A DNA stretch of 64,000 nucleotides from Gammaproteobacteria bacterium (GTDB taxonomy: Bacteria > Pseudomonadota > Gammaproteobacteria > Pseudomonadales > Halieaceae). The translations under genes and the position numbers were made by a program. Location of the stretch: contig JAUHXH010000001.1 of assembly GCA_030427085.1 (NCBI GenBank), positions 186,001 to 250,000 of the forward strand, in the 5' to 3' direction. Positions 53,599 through 63,122 of the stretch are shown here, in pieces. The notes below the pieces were generated by a model, which was not told the origin of the DNA, made no database searches, and was given only the letters and a program-made list of their open reading frames with translations. Each line of letters begins with the position of its first letter. Positions within the stretch are counted from its first letter, which is position 1.

Positions 53599-54237
53599 GT
53601 GAGCGAACTGGATCTGGAAGCGGCTGACAACACGCCCGTCTGGGCGATATTTGGCGATCTCATGTCGGCCCTGGTCGGTGTGTTCGTCCTGTTGCTGGTG
53701 TGGACCCTGGGTTTTCAGCTGGAGCTGGTGCAAACCCTGCAGGAAGAAGTGGGGCTGCGACAGGCGGAAGAACAGCGACGTATGGAGCTGGAAGAAATTC
53801 TGGCGGCGCCGCTCGCGGCGGGCCGTATTACTCTGGACCAGGGGCGTATCGGCATCAGTGGCAGCGTGTTGTTTGCACTCAACTCGGACCAATTACAGCC
53901 CGAGGGGCGTGAGCTTCTGGACAGCCTGGTCGCGCCGCTGCAGGTGTATTTGAAGCAACACGATGAGTTGCTCATGGTCAGCGGCTTTACCGACGATCTG
54001 GCCATTCAGGAGGGCAATAACCGATTCAGCGACAACTGGGAGCTCTCCGCGCAGCGTGCGCTCACCGTTACCCGGGCGCTGATCGATGCCGGTATGCCAG
54101 CCTCACAAGTGTTTGCCGCTGCCTTCGGCGCGCAGCAACCAGTAGCCAGCAATATCGACGCGGAAGGCCGGGCACGCAATCGTCGGGTGGAAATGGCGCC
54201 GGTCCCTCGCACGGATAGCGCAGCACTTGATGACTGA
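53599..54237 (+). CDS. MotB/ZorB-like OmpA domain protein
   Basis: 212 residues, GTG start. A short acidic cytoplasmic N-terminus leads to one helix (about 17-40, FGDLMSALVGVFVLLLVW) with Asp20 at its head, the position of the proton-carrying Asp in MotB and TolR. A short coiled coil follows. Then comes an OmpA-type peptidoglycan-binding domain (about 90-205) with FSDNWELSAQRA and GRARNRRVE. Expected to anchor the channel to the wall. Its end overlaps the next gene by 8 bases. Confidence 0.9.
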   Translation: MSELDLEAADNTPVWAIFGDLMSALVGVFVLLLVWTLGFQLELVQTLQEEVGLRQAEEQRRMELEEILAAPLAAGRITLDQGRIGISGSVLFALNSDQLQPEGRELLDSLVAPLQVYLKQHDELLMVSGFTDDLAIQEGNNRFSDNWELSAQRALTVTRALIDAGMPASQVFAAAFGAQQPVASNIDAEGRARNRRVEMAPVPRTDSAALDD

Positions 54238-54877
54238 GGCGGCGGTAAACGGAACAGACGCTGGTCTCGCAGCCCTGCGCGAGCAGGGTGCAGATCAATT
54301 CGACCGTCCCCGCTGGGCTTATCTGGAGCACTTGTCTACCTACCTGGAAACGGCCACACCGCGCGTTGCGCAGCGAGTGCAAACGCGCCTTCAGGCTGCA
54401 CTGACGGACTACGAGAGCGAATGGCGGGCAACTCTCAGTACAGTTGAGGATGTGACAGTAGCGCCGCCGGCAGTGGCTGCGAGTAAGGTCTCCGACCTGA
54501 CGGATTTGACGGTCAGTCTGCAATCTTCAAAAGCGGAAAAATCCAAGGCGGGCGCAACCTCTCTGACCGCCCAATTGCAGCACGAAGACGCTCGCTTGTG
54601 CGAAAAATTCGGTGGTGCTGCCAGCGCTGAATCCCTGACAGACCAGCGTGAGCTGCATGCAGCGACGGTTCTGCGCGGTACGCTCGCACGGCTCGAGGTT
54701 GACCAGCGCGTCAAGCGTGCGCTGGCTGAGGCGCCACAGGAGTCCGGCCCACTGAACCCCCAGCGACTCGCCACGGCTTCGCTGGCCAGCATGCGGGAAT
54801 TGTCCCCGCGCTACCTTGAACACTTCCTGTCTTACCTCGATACGCTATTCTGGTTACAGCACCAGTCAAAAAAATAG
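54230..54877 (+). CDS. DUF2894 family protein
   Basis: 215 residues. Helical and soluble; a conserved N-terminal stretch (LAALREQGADQFDRPRWAYLEHL) and C-terminal SMRELSPRYLEHFLSYLDTLFWL match DUF2894. Function unknown. Last gene of the DUF3348-DUF802-OmpA-DUF2894 operon; it may be a cytoplasmic partner of the long coiled-coil tail. Confidence 0.8.
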   Translation: MTEAAVNGTDAGLAALREQGADQFDRPRWAYLEHLSTYLETATPRVAQRVQTRLQAALTDYESEWRATLSTVEDVTVAPPAVAASKVSDLTDLTVSLQSSKAEKSKAGATSLTAQLQHEDARLCEKFGGAASAESLTDQRELHAATVLRGTLARLEVDQRVKRALAEAPQESGPLNPQRLATASLASMRELSPRYLEHFLSYLDTLFWLQHQSKK

Positions 54878-54919
54878 CGCCGCCACGATCGCGGGGCTCC
54901 ACAATAAGCGGAGAATATA

Positions 54920-56656
54920 ATGCTGAAACTAATCCTACGCGGCTTTTTGCCCCTGATGTTGCTACTCGCGCTGCCGGCGCGTGGCGACTGGATCGAACAG
55001 AGCAATGCCTACGCCATGCGCGTGATGGAGGCCGGAGCGCAGTTCGACCCGGAAACCGCATCGTCCAATGGGCTGGACCAGTTCGATACACAGATAAGTG
55101 ATCTCACACCGGGCAATTACGAGCGACGCTTGACGCACTACCAGTCCACCTTGAAACAACTGCAGGGTGCGTTGGCGCAGGAAAAAGAACCGCGTGTTCG
55201 GCAGGACCTGCAAATCCTGATCGACTCGGTCACCCAGACCAAGCGGACGCTCGAGTTGAATCGCGAGTACCTGCTGCCCTACAGCAATGTTCACGCTTTC
55301 CTGTTTTCCAGCTTTAATAGCTTGCTCGACCCGCGCAACGATGCCTCCCGTTATCCGGCTGCGCTGGAACGCTTGCGTAAATATAACGGCCGCGCCGACG
55401 GCTTCCAGCCATATACCGAATTGGCCAAAGCGGAAACCATGGCGCGCTTTAATGACAAGAAACTGCTGGGCCCCTTCATTGGACAATTGGAAAATAACCT
55501 CGCCAGTGCTCCGCATCTGTCGGGTGGCCTTCGCCCCCTGTTTGAGCGGGCCGGGCTGACGGGTTACGAATCGGATCTGGATTTGCTGGAGCAGCAGCTA
55601 CTGTCCTATGCCCAGTGGCTGGAAAAGGAAATGCTGCCGCGAGCGCGCAAGGAAAACCTGCTGCCGCCGGCACTGTACGTCAACAACCTTCGCGGTTTTG
55701 GTGTGTACGCCACGCCTGAAGAGCTCATCGCCCAGGGACAGTACAGCTACCAGCTGATTCGCAGTGAAATGAAATCGCTGGCATTGCGGATTGCGGCGCA
55801 ACGAGGTTGGGAAGACGGCGATCTGGTGTCGGTAATGCGCGCGTTGAAGCAGGAGCAGGTGCCACAGGATAAGCTGCTCGATCTCTACAAACAGCGTCTG
55901 GCCGAAATCGAAGCCATAATCCGCCGGGAGGATCTGGTAACGCTGCCCGAGCGGGAAGCGTCCATTCGTGTGGCCACCGAGGCGGAGTCGGCGCAAACGC
56001 CGGCCTCGTTCATGAGCCCGCCGCAGCTGCTCAACAACACCGGGCAGTTTGGGGAATTTGTGTTAGTGCAGAGCAATCCTGCGATGGGCGAAGGGTCGGT
56101 CATGGATGACTGGAGCCACGACGCCATCACCTGGGCCCTGACCGTTCACGAGGCGCGTCCAGGTCACGAACTGCAGTTTGCCCGTCTGGTTGAGGACGGC
56201 ACCTCTGTCGCCCGCGCCCTGTTCGCGTTTAACAGTGCCAATGCAGAGGGCTGGGGACTGTACGCCGAGTCCATCATGCAGGAGTTCCTGCCGCTGGAAG
56301 GACAGTTGTTCAACCTGTTTACCCGCCAGATGCGCGCGGCACGGATGTTCCTGGACCCGATGGTCAATACCGGGCAACTCAGTCATCAGGACGTGGTGGA
56401 TTTCCTCACTGAGCAGGTAGCGCTTTCACTACCCATGGCAAGTTCAGAAGCGGATCGCTATACCTTCCGTGCACCCGGGCAGGCAACGTCTTACTACTAT
56501 GGCTACACCAGTTTGATGGCGCTGCGCACTGAGGCAGAGGTGGCGCTGGGTGACAGCTTCGACCAGCGTGCATTCCACGACTTCATTCTGAAGCAGGGTC
56601 TGCTACCGCCGAACCTGTTGCGGGATGCGGTGCGGGACGAGTTTCTCAGTCAATAA
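54920..56656 (+). CDS. DUF885 family exported peptidase-like protein (copy 2)
   Basis: 578 residues, the usual DUF885 length. Signal peptide ends near ALPARG. The metal-binding motif is HEARPGHELQ, with a second ligand probably in NAEGWGLYAE. Likely a periplasmic metallopeptidase; it may act with the oligopeptidase F encoded next on the opposite strand. A strong terminator follows. Differs from copy 1 (26348) in length and in the residues around the His-Glu motif. Confidence 0.85.
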   Translation: MLKLILRGFLPLMLLLALPARGDWIEQSNAYAMRVMEAGAQFDPETASSNGLDQFDTQISDLTPGNYERRLTHYQSTLKQLQGALAQEKEPRVRQDLQILIDSVTQTKRTLELNREYLLPYSNVHAFLFSSFNSLLDPRNDASRYPAALERLRKYNGRADGFQPYTELAKAETMARFNDKKLLGPFIGQLENNLASAPHLSGGLRPLFERAGLTGYESDLDLLEQQLLSYAQWLEKEMLPRARKENLLPPALYVNNLRGFGVYATPEELIAQGQYSYQLIRSEMKSLALRIAAQRGWEDGDLVSVMRALKQEQVPQDKLLDLYKQRLAEIEAIIRREDLVTLPEREASIRVATEAESAQTPASFMSPPQLLNNTGQFGEFVLVQSNPAMGEGSVMDDWSHDAITWALTVHEARPGHELQFARLVEDGTSVARALFAFNSANAEGWGLYAESIMQEFLPLEGQLFNLFTRQMRAARMFLDPMVNTGQLSHQDVVDFLTEQVALSLPMASSEADRYTFRAPGQATSYYYGYTSLMALRTEAEVALGDSFDQRAFHDFILKQGLLPPNLLRDAVRDEFLSQ

Positions 56657-56693
56657 AAAAAGGCCCCGCACAGTGAATGTGCGGGGCCTTTTT
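56657..56693. terminator. Bidirectional rho-independent terminator
   Basis: Perfect stem GGCCCCGCACA / TGTGCGGGGCC (56662-56688) with GTGAA loop, flanked by A and T tracts on both sides. It serves the DUF885 gene and the convergent oligopeptidase gene. Confidence 0.93.
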
Positions 56694-56704
56694 CGTAGTC
56701 GGGC

Positions 56705-58591
56705 TTACTCGGCCTTTGCTTCGGCCAGTGCTTCCTCGTAGTCACCCACCAGTTCCTCGAACACTGCCAGGGTCTGGTAGATCGGCTTTGGTGTAGTCAT
56801 GTCCACACCGGCTTTCTTCAATAGTTCGATGGGGTAGTCGTTACTGCCCGAGCGCAGCATGGTCAGGAAACGATCCCGCGCTGGCTCACCTTCTTCCAGA
56901 ATCTGTTTGGCCAGCGCTGTGGCGGCCACGAAAGACGTGGCGTACTGGTAGACGTAGAAGTTATCAGTGCGCATGAAGTGGGGGATGCGGCTCCACTCGC
57001 TCGCATTGAGTTCATGGGCGTTAACCGCGTCACCGTAGTAGGCTGCAAACACTTCTGCGTACAGGGCGTTCAGGCTGTCCTTGGACAGCGCGTCACCTGC
57101 CTCCACGCGCGCATGTGCCTGCATTTCAAAGTCGGCGAAAGACGTCTGGCGGAAGAAACCACTGCGGAACTGGTCCAGGTAGTTTTGCAGCAGGTAGGCG
57201 CGTTTTTTGGCGCTGTCCGCTTCGCTGAGCATCTTCTGGAACAGGATGGCCTCGTTGGTCATGGACGCAATTTCCGCAATGAAGGTGCGGTAGCTGCCAT
57301 AGACGTAGGGCTGCGTCCCCCGCGCCATGTAGGAGTGCAGGGAGTGGCCGTATTCGTGCGCCAGGGTGGACACGTCATTCAGCGTACCCTCGTAGTTCAT
57401 CGACAGGTAGGGCTTGGAGTTGTAGGTGCCCCAGGAATACGCACCGCCGCGTTTGCCGCGGTTTTCCACCGCGTCGACCCAGCCGTCGTCGAAGCCATGC
57501 CAGTACAGGGCAATGTAATCCTCGCCCATGGGGGCAAGCGCCTCGGCCACAATTTGCTTGGCCTCATCCCAACTGATGTCGCCGAACACATTGTCTGTGG
57601 TGGGCGCGTAGAGGTCCCACACTTCCATGGTGTCTACGCCCAGCGCTTCACGACGGACTTCCAGGAATTTCTGCAGTGCCGGGGCACCTTCGCGAGCGGC
57701 TGTAATCAGGTTGGTGTAGACCTCGGTGGGAATGGCACTGGCATAGGTGGCGGCGTGCAGGGCGGAATCGTAGCCGCGCGCGCGAGCGCTGAATACACGG
57801 CCTTTAACGTGGCCCTCGTAGTTGGCGGCCAGGGTATTACCCATTTTTTCATAGGCGGTGAACAGGCCGATCCACGCATCCTCGCGTACGCGACGGTCAG
57901 GTGAAGACAGGAAAGCGCCGTAACGGGCTTTGGTCAGTTCAACTTCCTCGCCCTCTTCGTTTTTCATCGTGCCAAAGTTCAGGTCGGCATTGTCGATGGC
58001 GCTGAACACACCATTGAATTTGTTCAGCGGGTCATCGGCCATGGCCAGCAGCTTCTCTTCAGCTTCTGACAGTGTGTAGGGGCGCAGACGAGACTGCTCG
58101 TCCAGGTAGTGCCGGTAGATGGCCAGTCCGGGGGTGTCGTTCACCATGGTGTCAACTTGTGCCGGTGGCAGTGCCAGTAACTCCGGGCTGAAAAAAGCCG
58201 TTGCTTCGTTGTACTGGCTGAGCAGGGTCCGAGCGCGGGAGAAACGCGCGCTGTTGTCGCTGTCGCGCAGGTCCTCGAATGACTTCATGCCGGCATACAC
58301 GTACAGACTGCCAACCAGTTGGCCGATCTCTTCCTGCTTTTTCAGTGCCGCGAGCAGTACGTCACCACCTTCGGCGAGGCGTCCGCGGAAGGGTTCAATT
58401 TCCGGCAGCATGGCTTTCAGTTTTTCTGCGTCAGCTTCCCAGGCTTCAGCACTGGGGTACATAGCGGCCAGGTCCCACTTCAATTCAGCCGGTACGTCGG
58501 CACGTTCAAGCGTTTCCTTGGCTAGCAGGCTGGCGGGGGACAGCAGGGCCGCGCAAAGGCAGGCGGCAAGGGGGAGACGGGTAAATTTCAT
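56705..58591 (-). CDS. pepF: Exported oligoendopeptidase F
   Basis: 628 residues. Signal peptide (MKFTRLPLAACLCAALLSPASLLA), then the M3 peptidase fold. Zinc motif HEYGH begins at about residue 412 in TLAHEYGHSLHS, with a downstream Glu in FIAEIASMTNEA. PepF cleaves oligopeptides; this copy is periplasmic whereas many are cytosolic. The in-frame extension to 58840 is not supported as the signal begins at 58591. Converges with the DUF885 gene through a shared terminator. Confidence 0.92.
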   Translation of the reverse strand: MKFTRLPLAACLCAALLSPASLLAKETLERADVPAELKWDLAAMYPSAEAWEADAEKLKAMLPEIEPFRGRLAEGGDVLLAALKKQEEIGQLVGSLYVYAGMKSFEDLRDSDNSARFSRARTLLSQYNEATAFFSPELLALPPAQVDTMVNDTPGLAIYRHYLDEQSRLRPYTLSEAEEKLLAMADDPLNKFNGVFSAIDNADLNFGTMKNEEGEEVELTKARYGAFLSSPDRRVREDAWIGLFTAYEKMGNTLAANYEGHVKGRVFSARARGYDSALHAATYASAIPTEVYTNLITAAREGAPALQKFLEVRREALGVDTMEVWDLYAPTTDNVFGDISWDEAKQIVAEALAPMGEDYIALYWHGFDDGWVDAVENRGKRGGAYSWGTYNSKPYLSMNYEGTLNDVSTLAHEYGHSLHSYMARGTQPYVYGSYRTFIAEIASMTNEAILFQKMLSEADSAKKRAYLLQNYLDQFRSGFFRQTSFADFEMQAHARVEAGDALSKDSLNALYAEVFAAYYGDAVNAHELNASEWSRIPHFMRTDNFYVYQYATSFVAATALAKQILEEGEPARDRFLTMLRSGSNDYPIELLKKAGVDMTTPKPIYQTLAVFEELVGDYEEALAEAKAE

Positions 58592-58825
58592 ATTGTTATC
58601 ACTCGTGTGACTATTTTCGGAACAAGTGGGGGAGTATACCTGCGCGTTGCGACAGGGTCGCGCCACACTGCGATCAGGGGAGTGAATCCTGCGGTGAGCG
58701 CCCTTGCCCCGGGGGGATTTCCGGGGCGCGACAACGTGCTCTTTGCACATTGCGGAAAACTGGTACACTGCCGGGACATAACAAAAAACCCGCGCACAGG
58801 GCGATGCGAATCGCAGGAGGTGACG

Positions 58826-60037
58826 ATGAGGGTTTTCCACAAGTCATGGCAGTCCTACGCCGGCATGGTGTTGGTGGCGGCGAGCACTTATCTGGCTGGA
58901 TGTGCGAGTACCGCGCCCCCGGGCCAGGTGTCACAGCTAGGCGACGCTGAACTGCTGCGCGGCGCGCCCTTTGCCATTCCCCCGGAACGCCAGCTCGGCG
59001 AGGTGGACTTGCTGGGAGTGAGCGATGAAATGCGAGAGTTCATCGACTGGCGCCTGTCGGGTGGCGGCAACAACCGTCAGGCCGTACTGGAGCTGATCTA
59101 CGCCATCCAGAGCGGCGATCTCAAACTGAATTACGACAACGGCGGCACCTATACCGCCGCTGAAACCTTTGCCCGTGGCGAAGGGAATTGTCTGTCCTTC
59201 ACCAACCTGTTCATCGCCCTGGCCCGCGAAGCGGGAATCAATGCCCGCTATCAGGAAGTGGAAGTCCCCGCGACCTGGCTGTACGGCGATGAGGTTTATC
59301 TCTACAACCTGCATGTAAACGCCCGGGTAAAGCTGCCCACTGGAGCGCAGATGGTCGACTTTGACCCTCGCGTGCGCAACCTGCAGCAGTACCGCACACG
59401 GGCCCTGCGAGATGAAGAAGCGTTGGCACGCTACCACAGCAACCGTGGCGTCGAGTTACTGCAGGAGGAGCGATTTGAAGAGTCTTTTCTCCACCTGCAG
59501 CGCGCCATCAGCCTGCGCGATTACACCGCCCATTTCTGGAACAACCTCGGCACCCTCTACAGCCGGGCCGGGCACGCGAACTACGCCGAGGCGGCCTACC
59601 TGAAAGCGGTGGATTTGGGAGAGGATTCGGCGGCCCTGTCCAACCTGAGCCGACTCTATCAGAGCCAGGGGCGCGATGAACTGGCACGCTACTACGAGCG
59701 ACGTGTGGAGTTGTTCCGCGAGAAAAACCCCTACTATCTGTTTCACCTCGCGGAGGAGGCCTACGCCGCCGCGGATTACGAGCAGGCTGAGGATTTGCTG
59801 CGCAGTGCCATTCGTAAACAGCGCCACGAGCACCACTTCCACCGCCTGCTGGGTTTGACCTATGTGCAATTGGGCGAGGCGGATAAAGCGCGGGACCGAT
59901 TCCGCCGAGCCGAAACCCTGGCGGAGAACCCGGAGCAGCGAGCGCTCTACCAGCGTAAGTTGCAGGCGATTGCCGGCAACACCGGCGCTGACATCTCTCG
60001 CCACCGCACCACGCGCTTAAAAAACTCGCGCCTGTAA
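58826..60037 (+). CDS. Transglutaminase-like and TPR lipoprotein
   Basis: 403 residues. Lipoprotein signal ends YLAGC. A transglutaminase-type cysteine domain (about 60-210) has GEGNCLSFTNLFIALAREAG with the catalytic Cys and YLYNLHVNARV with the His. TPR helices follow (about 215-395: FEESFLHLQRAISLRDY, YTAHFWNNLGTLYSRAGHANYAEAAYLK and more, in separate repeats). Likely an outer-membrane-attached amidase or scaffold. AGGAGG 6 bases before ATG 58826 decides the start. Divergent from pepF. Confidence 0.85.
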   Translation: MRVFHKSWQSYAGMVLVAASTYLAGCASTAPPGQVSQLGDAELLRGAPFAIPPERQLGEVDLLGVSDEMREFIDWRLSGGGNNRQAVLELIYAIQSGDLKLNYDNGGTYTAAETFARGEGNCLSFTNLFIALAREAGINARYQEVEVPATWLYGDEVYLYNLHVNARVKLPTGAQMVDFDPRVRNLQQYRTRALRDEEALARYHSNRGVELLQEERFEESFLHLQRAISLRDYTAHFWNNLGTLYSRAGHANYAEAAYLKAVDLGEDSAALSNLSRLYQSQGRDELARYYERRVELFREKNPYYLFHLAEEAYAAADYEQAEDLLRSAIRKQRHEHHFHRLLGLTYVQLGEADKARDRFRRAETLAENPEQRALYQRKLQAIAGNTGADISRHRTTRLKNSRL

Positions 60038-60053
60038 GCGCACCAACAAATCC

Positions 60054-61427
60054 TCAATGCGGAATGTTGTAGTGGGCCGCTGTCTTGTCCAGTGCGCCGG
60101 TGAGCAGCGTGATCAAGGTGTCGATCTCTTCCTTACTGCATACCAGTGGCGGGGCCATGATCATGGCGTCGCCGGTCTGGCGCACCATCAGGCCGCTATT
60201 GACTGCGGCGTCCCGGCAGAATACCGCGGCCGCTGAATCCGGCGCCAATCGGGCACGTGTCGACTTGTCGGCCACCAACTCTACAGCAGCAAACATCCCC
60301 ATACCGCGTACCTGACCCACAATAGCGTGGTCCTCCAGGGTGCGCAGGCGTTGCTGGAAGTAGGGCGCGATATGGTCGCGGGCCTGGGTGATGATGCCTT
60401 GTTGTTCCAGTACATCCAGCGTGGCGAGTCCGGCAGCGCAGGCGGCAGGATGGCCGGAGTAGGTGAGGCCGTGGGTGAACTCCCCTTCTTTGGACAACAG
60501 CACATCGGCCACCTTGTCGCCCACCATCACACCGCCCAGGGGCATGTAGCCATTGGTGACAGCTTTGGCAAAGGTAATCAGGTCGGGCTTGAAATCAAAG
60601 GTTTCGCAGCCGAACCACTCTCCGGTGCGGCCAAAGCCGCAAATCACTTCGTCGCTGATCAGCAGGATGTCGCGCTCATCGCAGATGCGCTGGATCTCCG
60701 GCCAGTAACTCTGTGGCGGCACTATCACACCACCAGCGCCCTGCACCGGTTCGGCGATGAAGGCGGCCACGTTGTCCTCGCCCAGTGCGTCTATTTTTTC
60801 TTCCAGTTCCCTGGCCACTCGCAGGCCAAAGGCTTGTGGGTATTCGTCAGCACCTTCCTCAAACCAGTGGGGCTGACCGATATGGTGAACATAATCCAGC
60901 GTGCCGGTCTGATCGTGCATGGGTTTCATGCCACCGAGGGAGGCGGCGGCAATGGTGCTGCCGTGATAGCCGTTGCGACGGCTGATGATCTGCCGTTTTT
61001 GCGGTTTTCCCAGCAGCTGGTAGTAGCGTTGCACCAGGCGGATGTTGGTGTCGTTGGCCTCGGAACCGGAGTTGGTGAAAAACACATGGCTGAACTGCCC
61101 GGGTGTTACATCTACCAGTCGTTTGGCAAGCTCCACCGCTGGCTGATTGGAGCAATTAAAAAAGTTGTTGTAATAGGGCAACTGCTGCAATTGTTCGTAA
61201 ACCGCTTCCACAATCCCCTGCTGGCTGTAGCCGAGGTTGCAGCACCACAGGCCCGACATGCCGTCGAGGATACGGTTGCCGTCAGAGTCGTAGATGTAGA
61301 TGTGCTCTGCACGCGACACGATGCGGCCACCACTCTCGTGGTATTTGCGCAAATCGGTAAAGGGGTGCAAATGGTGCGATTGGTCGAAGGCTTTCAGCAC
61401 CTGGGTGTTGGGTGTGTCGGCAGTCAT
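60054..61427 (-). CDS. Class III aminotransferase (putrescine/omega-amino acid:pyruvate type)
   Basis: 457 residues. PLP Lys288 lies in TFAKAVTNGYMPLGG, the phosphate-binding FTNSGSEANDTNIR is at about 117-130, and EPVQGAGGVIVPP is the third diagnostic segment. Resembles SpuC-type polyamine:pyruvate aminotransferases. Located downstream of a LuxR-type regulator on the same strand. Donor substrate not proven. Confidence 0.88.
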   Translation of the reverse strand: MTADTPNTQVLKAFDQSHHLHPFTDLRKYHESGGRIVSRAEHIYIYDSDGNRILDGMSGLWCCNLGYSQQGIVEAVYEQLQQLPYYNNFFNCSNQPAVELAKRLVDVTPGQFSHVFFTNSGSEANDTNIRLVQRYYQLLGKPQKRQIISRRNGYHGSTIAAASLGGMKPMHDQTGTLDYVHHIGQPHWFEEGADEYPQAFGLRVARELEEKIDALGEDNVAAFIAEPVQGAGGVIVPPQSYWPEIQRICDERDILLISDEVICGFGRTGEWFGCETFDFKPDLITFAKAVTNGYMPLGGVMVGDKVADVLLSKEGEFTHGLTYSGHPAACAAGLATLDVLEQQGIITQARDHIAPYFQQRLRTLEDHAIVGQVRGMGMFAAVELVADKSTRARLAPDSAAAVFCRDAAVNSGLMVRQTGDAMIMAPPLVCSKEEIDTLITLLTGALDKTAAHYNIPH

Positions 61428-61533
61428 TACAGGCTCCCTGTGGCGAATTGGGGGTAGCCAGTGGTGGCTACTGTATGAGGCCCATTTTCCCAGAATGTGA
61501 TGTCACTGCCTTTAACCCCAAAGGGGTGGCCGT

Positions 61534-62370
61534 TCAGGTGGCGGGCTGCAGATAGGCGGTCAGGGTGTCGCCCCCCTGATAGTCGTTGGCGCTCATCAAC
61601 GAGTCGAGGAACAGGTGGAACAACTCCGCCTGGGAACTGATATCCAGCTTGCTGTAGGCGTGCTTGCGATGCAGTTTGACCGTCTCGGCGGAAATGGACA
61701 GCAGCTCCGCGACGGTACGTGTGCTGTGACCGCGCAGTATCAAATTGACCACTTGCGCTTCCCGCGCCGTCAGCAGGCTGTGTCCAAAACTATCCAGCGC
61801 TGCCTGCAAGGGGGCGCGAAGATCCGGTGATTCAGAACTTTTTCTGTCCCTGTCAGAACCAGGCCAGTGTTGACGGCACAGGGCGCTCACTACTGGCGTG
61901 ATGGCCTGCAGGCGATCGAACTCACTGCGGGTGAACTGGGGAGCGTCACCTGCCCGTCCCAGCGAGACATGGGCGAAGGCGTCCTCGCCCAGATCAATCA
62001 CGTAGCCGCATTCGTCACGGTACTCGGTGAGGCGATAAAAAGTGCGGAAGTACTCGCTGTCGCGAAATCCGGCAGGTGCGAGGTGTCGCATCCGGAAGCA
62101 CCCAAAGCGCTGCTGGTTTGCCCCGGCCTGATAGAAGGGGTCCAGCAGGAAGGCACCGCGACGGTACAGGTCAAGATTGCTGCCGCCGTCCGCGCGGGGC
62201 CGGAAGTATTCGATTTCCGGCATTTCGCCGCGGGCGTAGTACACCACCGTGGCATCGCTCAGTGGTGCCAGGGCATGTATTAACGCGACCAAGTCTTCGC
62301 AGAATCGACCTTGTTTGCCCGCGTTAAGGATCGTTGCCAGCTTGTCGCTGTAATCGGAGAGGTATGACAT
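61534..62370 (-). CDS. LuxR family transcriptional regulator (solo)
   Basis: 278 residues. C-terminal helix-turn-helix (REAQVVNLILRGHSTRTVAEL and ISAETVKLHRKHAYSKLDI) of the LuxR/GerE type. The N-terminal 190 residues resemble no ligand domain I can name by eye. No LuxI synthase is nearby. Probably controls the adjacent aminotransferase. ATG 62370 preferred; an in-frame TTG at 62379 is possible. Confidence 0.85.
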   Translation of the reverse strand: MSYLSDYSDKLATILNAGKQGRFCEDLVALIHALAPLSDATVVYYARGEMPEIEYFRPRADGGSNLDLYRRGAFLLDPFYQAGANQQRFGCFRMRHLAPAGFRDSEYFRTFYRLTEYRDECGYVIDLGEDAFAHVSLGRAGDAPQFTRSEFDRLQAITPVVSALCRQHWPGSDRDRKSSESPDLRAPLQAALDSFGHSLLTAREAQVVNLILRGHSTRTVAELLSISAETVKLHRKHAYSKLDISSQAELFHLFLDSLMSANDYQGGDTLTAYLQPAT

Positions 62371-62423
62371 GGGCTGCAAGTGTACCCGCTAGCGGCCCCG
62401 TGGAGCTAATTTTGCCAGTCGCC

Positions 62424-63113
62424 TCAGTCTGAGGTGATCGCAGCGATGTATTCGCGCACAGCCAGGTAGTCCTTGCGCAGCGTTGTCTCGTTGAAGCTGT
62501 GTGTTCCGGGCGCGGGATTGTCGGGTTTGAAAATTGCCTGCAGTTCGCCCGCTGGATTTACCAGCAACAGGGAGACGCCGTGGCTCACCTGATAATCAGT
62601 GGAATCCGGTGCTGAGTCGGGGTAAGGCGCCAGGGTAGCGCTGATTCCGAGACTGCGCTCGAAGGGCAGGTGGGGGTTTGCCGGGTCGTCGGCATGGGTG
62701 AGCCCAATGAAGTCGGGGTCAAAGTAGGGCACATACTGCGCGAGCCGCGCGCTGTCGTCGCGGCGGTGGTCCACGGTGTAGAACAGTACCGACAGGTCGT
62801 TGGCAGCACCTGCCTCGCGCAGTTCCCCCACCATGTTTCCCAGTGTGTGAAGCGTGGTGGGGCAGATGTCGGGGCAGGCAGTGAATCCGTAGGACACGAG
62901 GTGCCAGTTGCCGATCAGGTCATCGTTGGAAAACGCATCCCCGTGATGGTCAATCAGCGTAAAGGGCGCCAGGGAACGGCCCTCGGGCAGCAGTACGCCC
63001 TGAATGATTGGCGGATCGAGGGGGCGGTTCAACAGCACCGCAGCGGCTACCGCCACCACCGCGAGGTTGGCGACGATAAAGCCCAGTGCCATGCCCCAGC
63101 GACTGTTCACCAC
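62424..63113 (-). CDS. SCO1/SenC-type copper chaperone
   Basis: 229 residues, GTG start with GAGG 7 bases before. N-terminal membrane helix (about 8-28), then a thioredoxin-like domain with CPDIC (Cys80, Cys84) and His in YQVSHGVSLLLV, the Cu ligands of SCO. Delivers copper to cytochrome oxidase subunit II. Follows the CoxIV gene by 9 bases in the oxidase operon. Confidence 0.92.
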   Translation of the reverse strand: MVNSRWGMALGFIVANLAVVAVAAAVLLNRPLDPPIIQGVLLPEGRSLAPFTLIDHHGDAFSNDDLIGNWHLVSYGFTACPDICPTTLHTLGNMVGELREAGAANDLSVLFYTVDHRRDDSARLAQYVPYFDPDFIGLTHADDPANPHLPFERSLGISATLAPYPDSAPDSTDYQVSHGVSLLLVNPAGELQAIFKPDNPAPGTHSFNETTLRKDYLAVREYIAAITSD

Positions 63114-63122
63114 AAACGAGCC

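Noticed and set aside
50895-54877. Zorya anti-phage system
   Set aside because: The channel and anchor resemble ZorA and ZorB, but no ZorC, ZorD or ZorE-like gene adjoins; the flanking genes are DUF3348 and DUF2894, which have their own conserved association.
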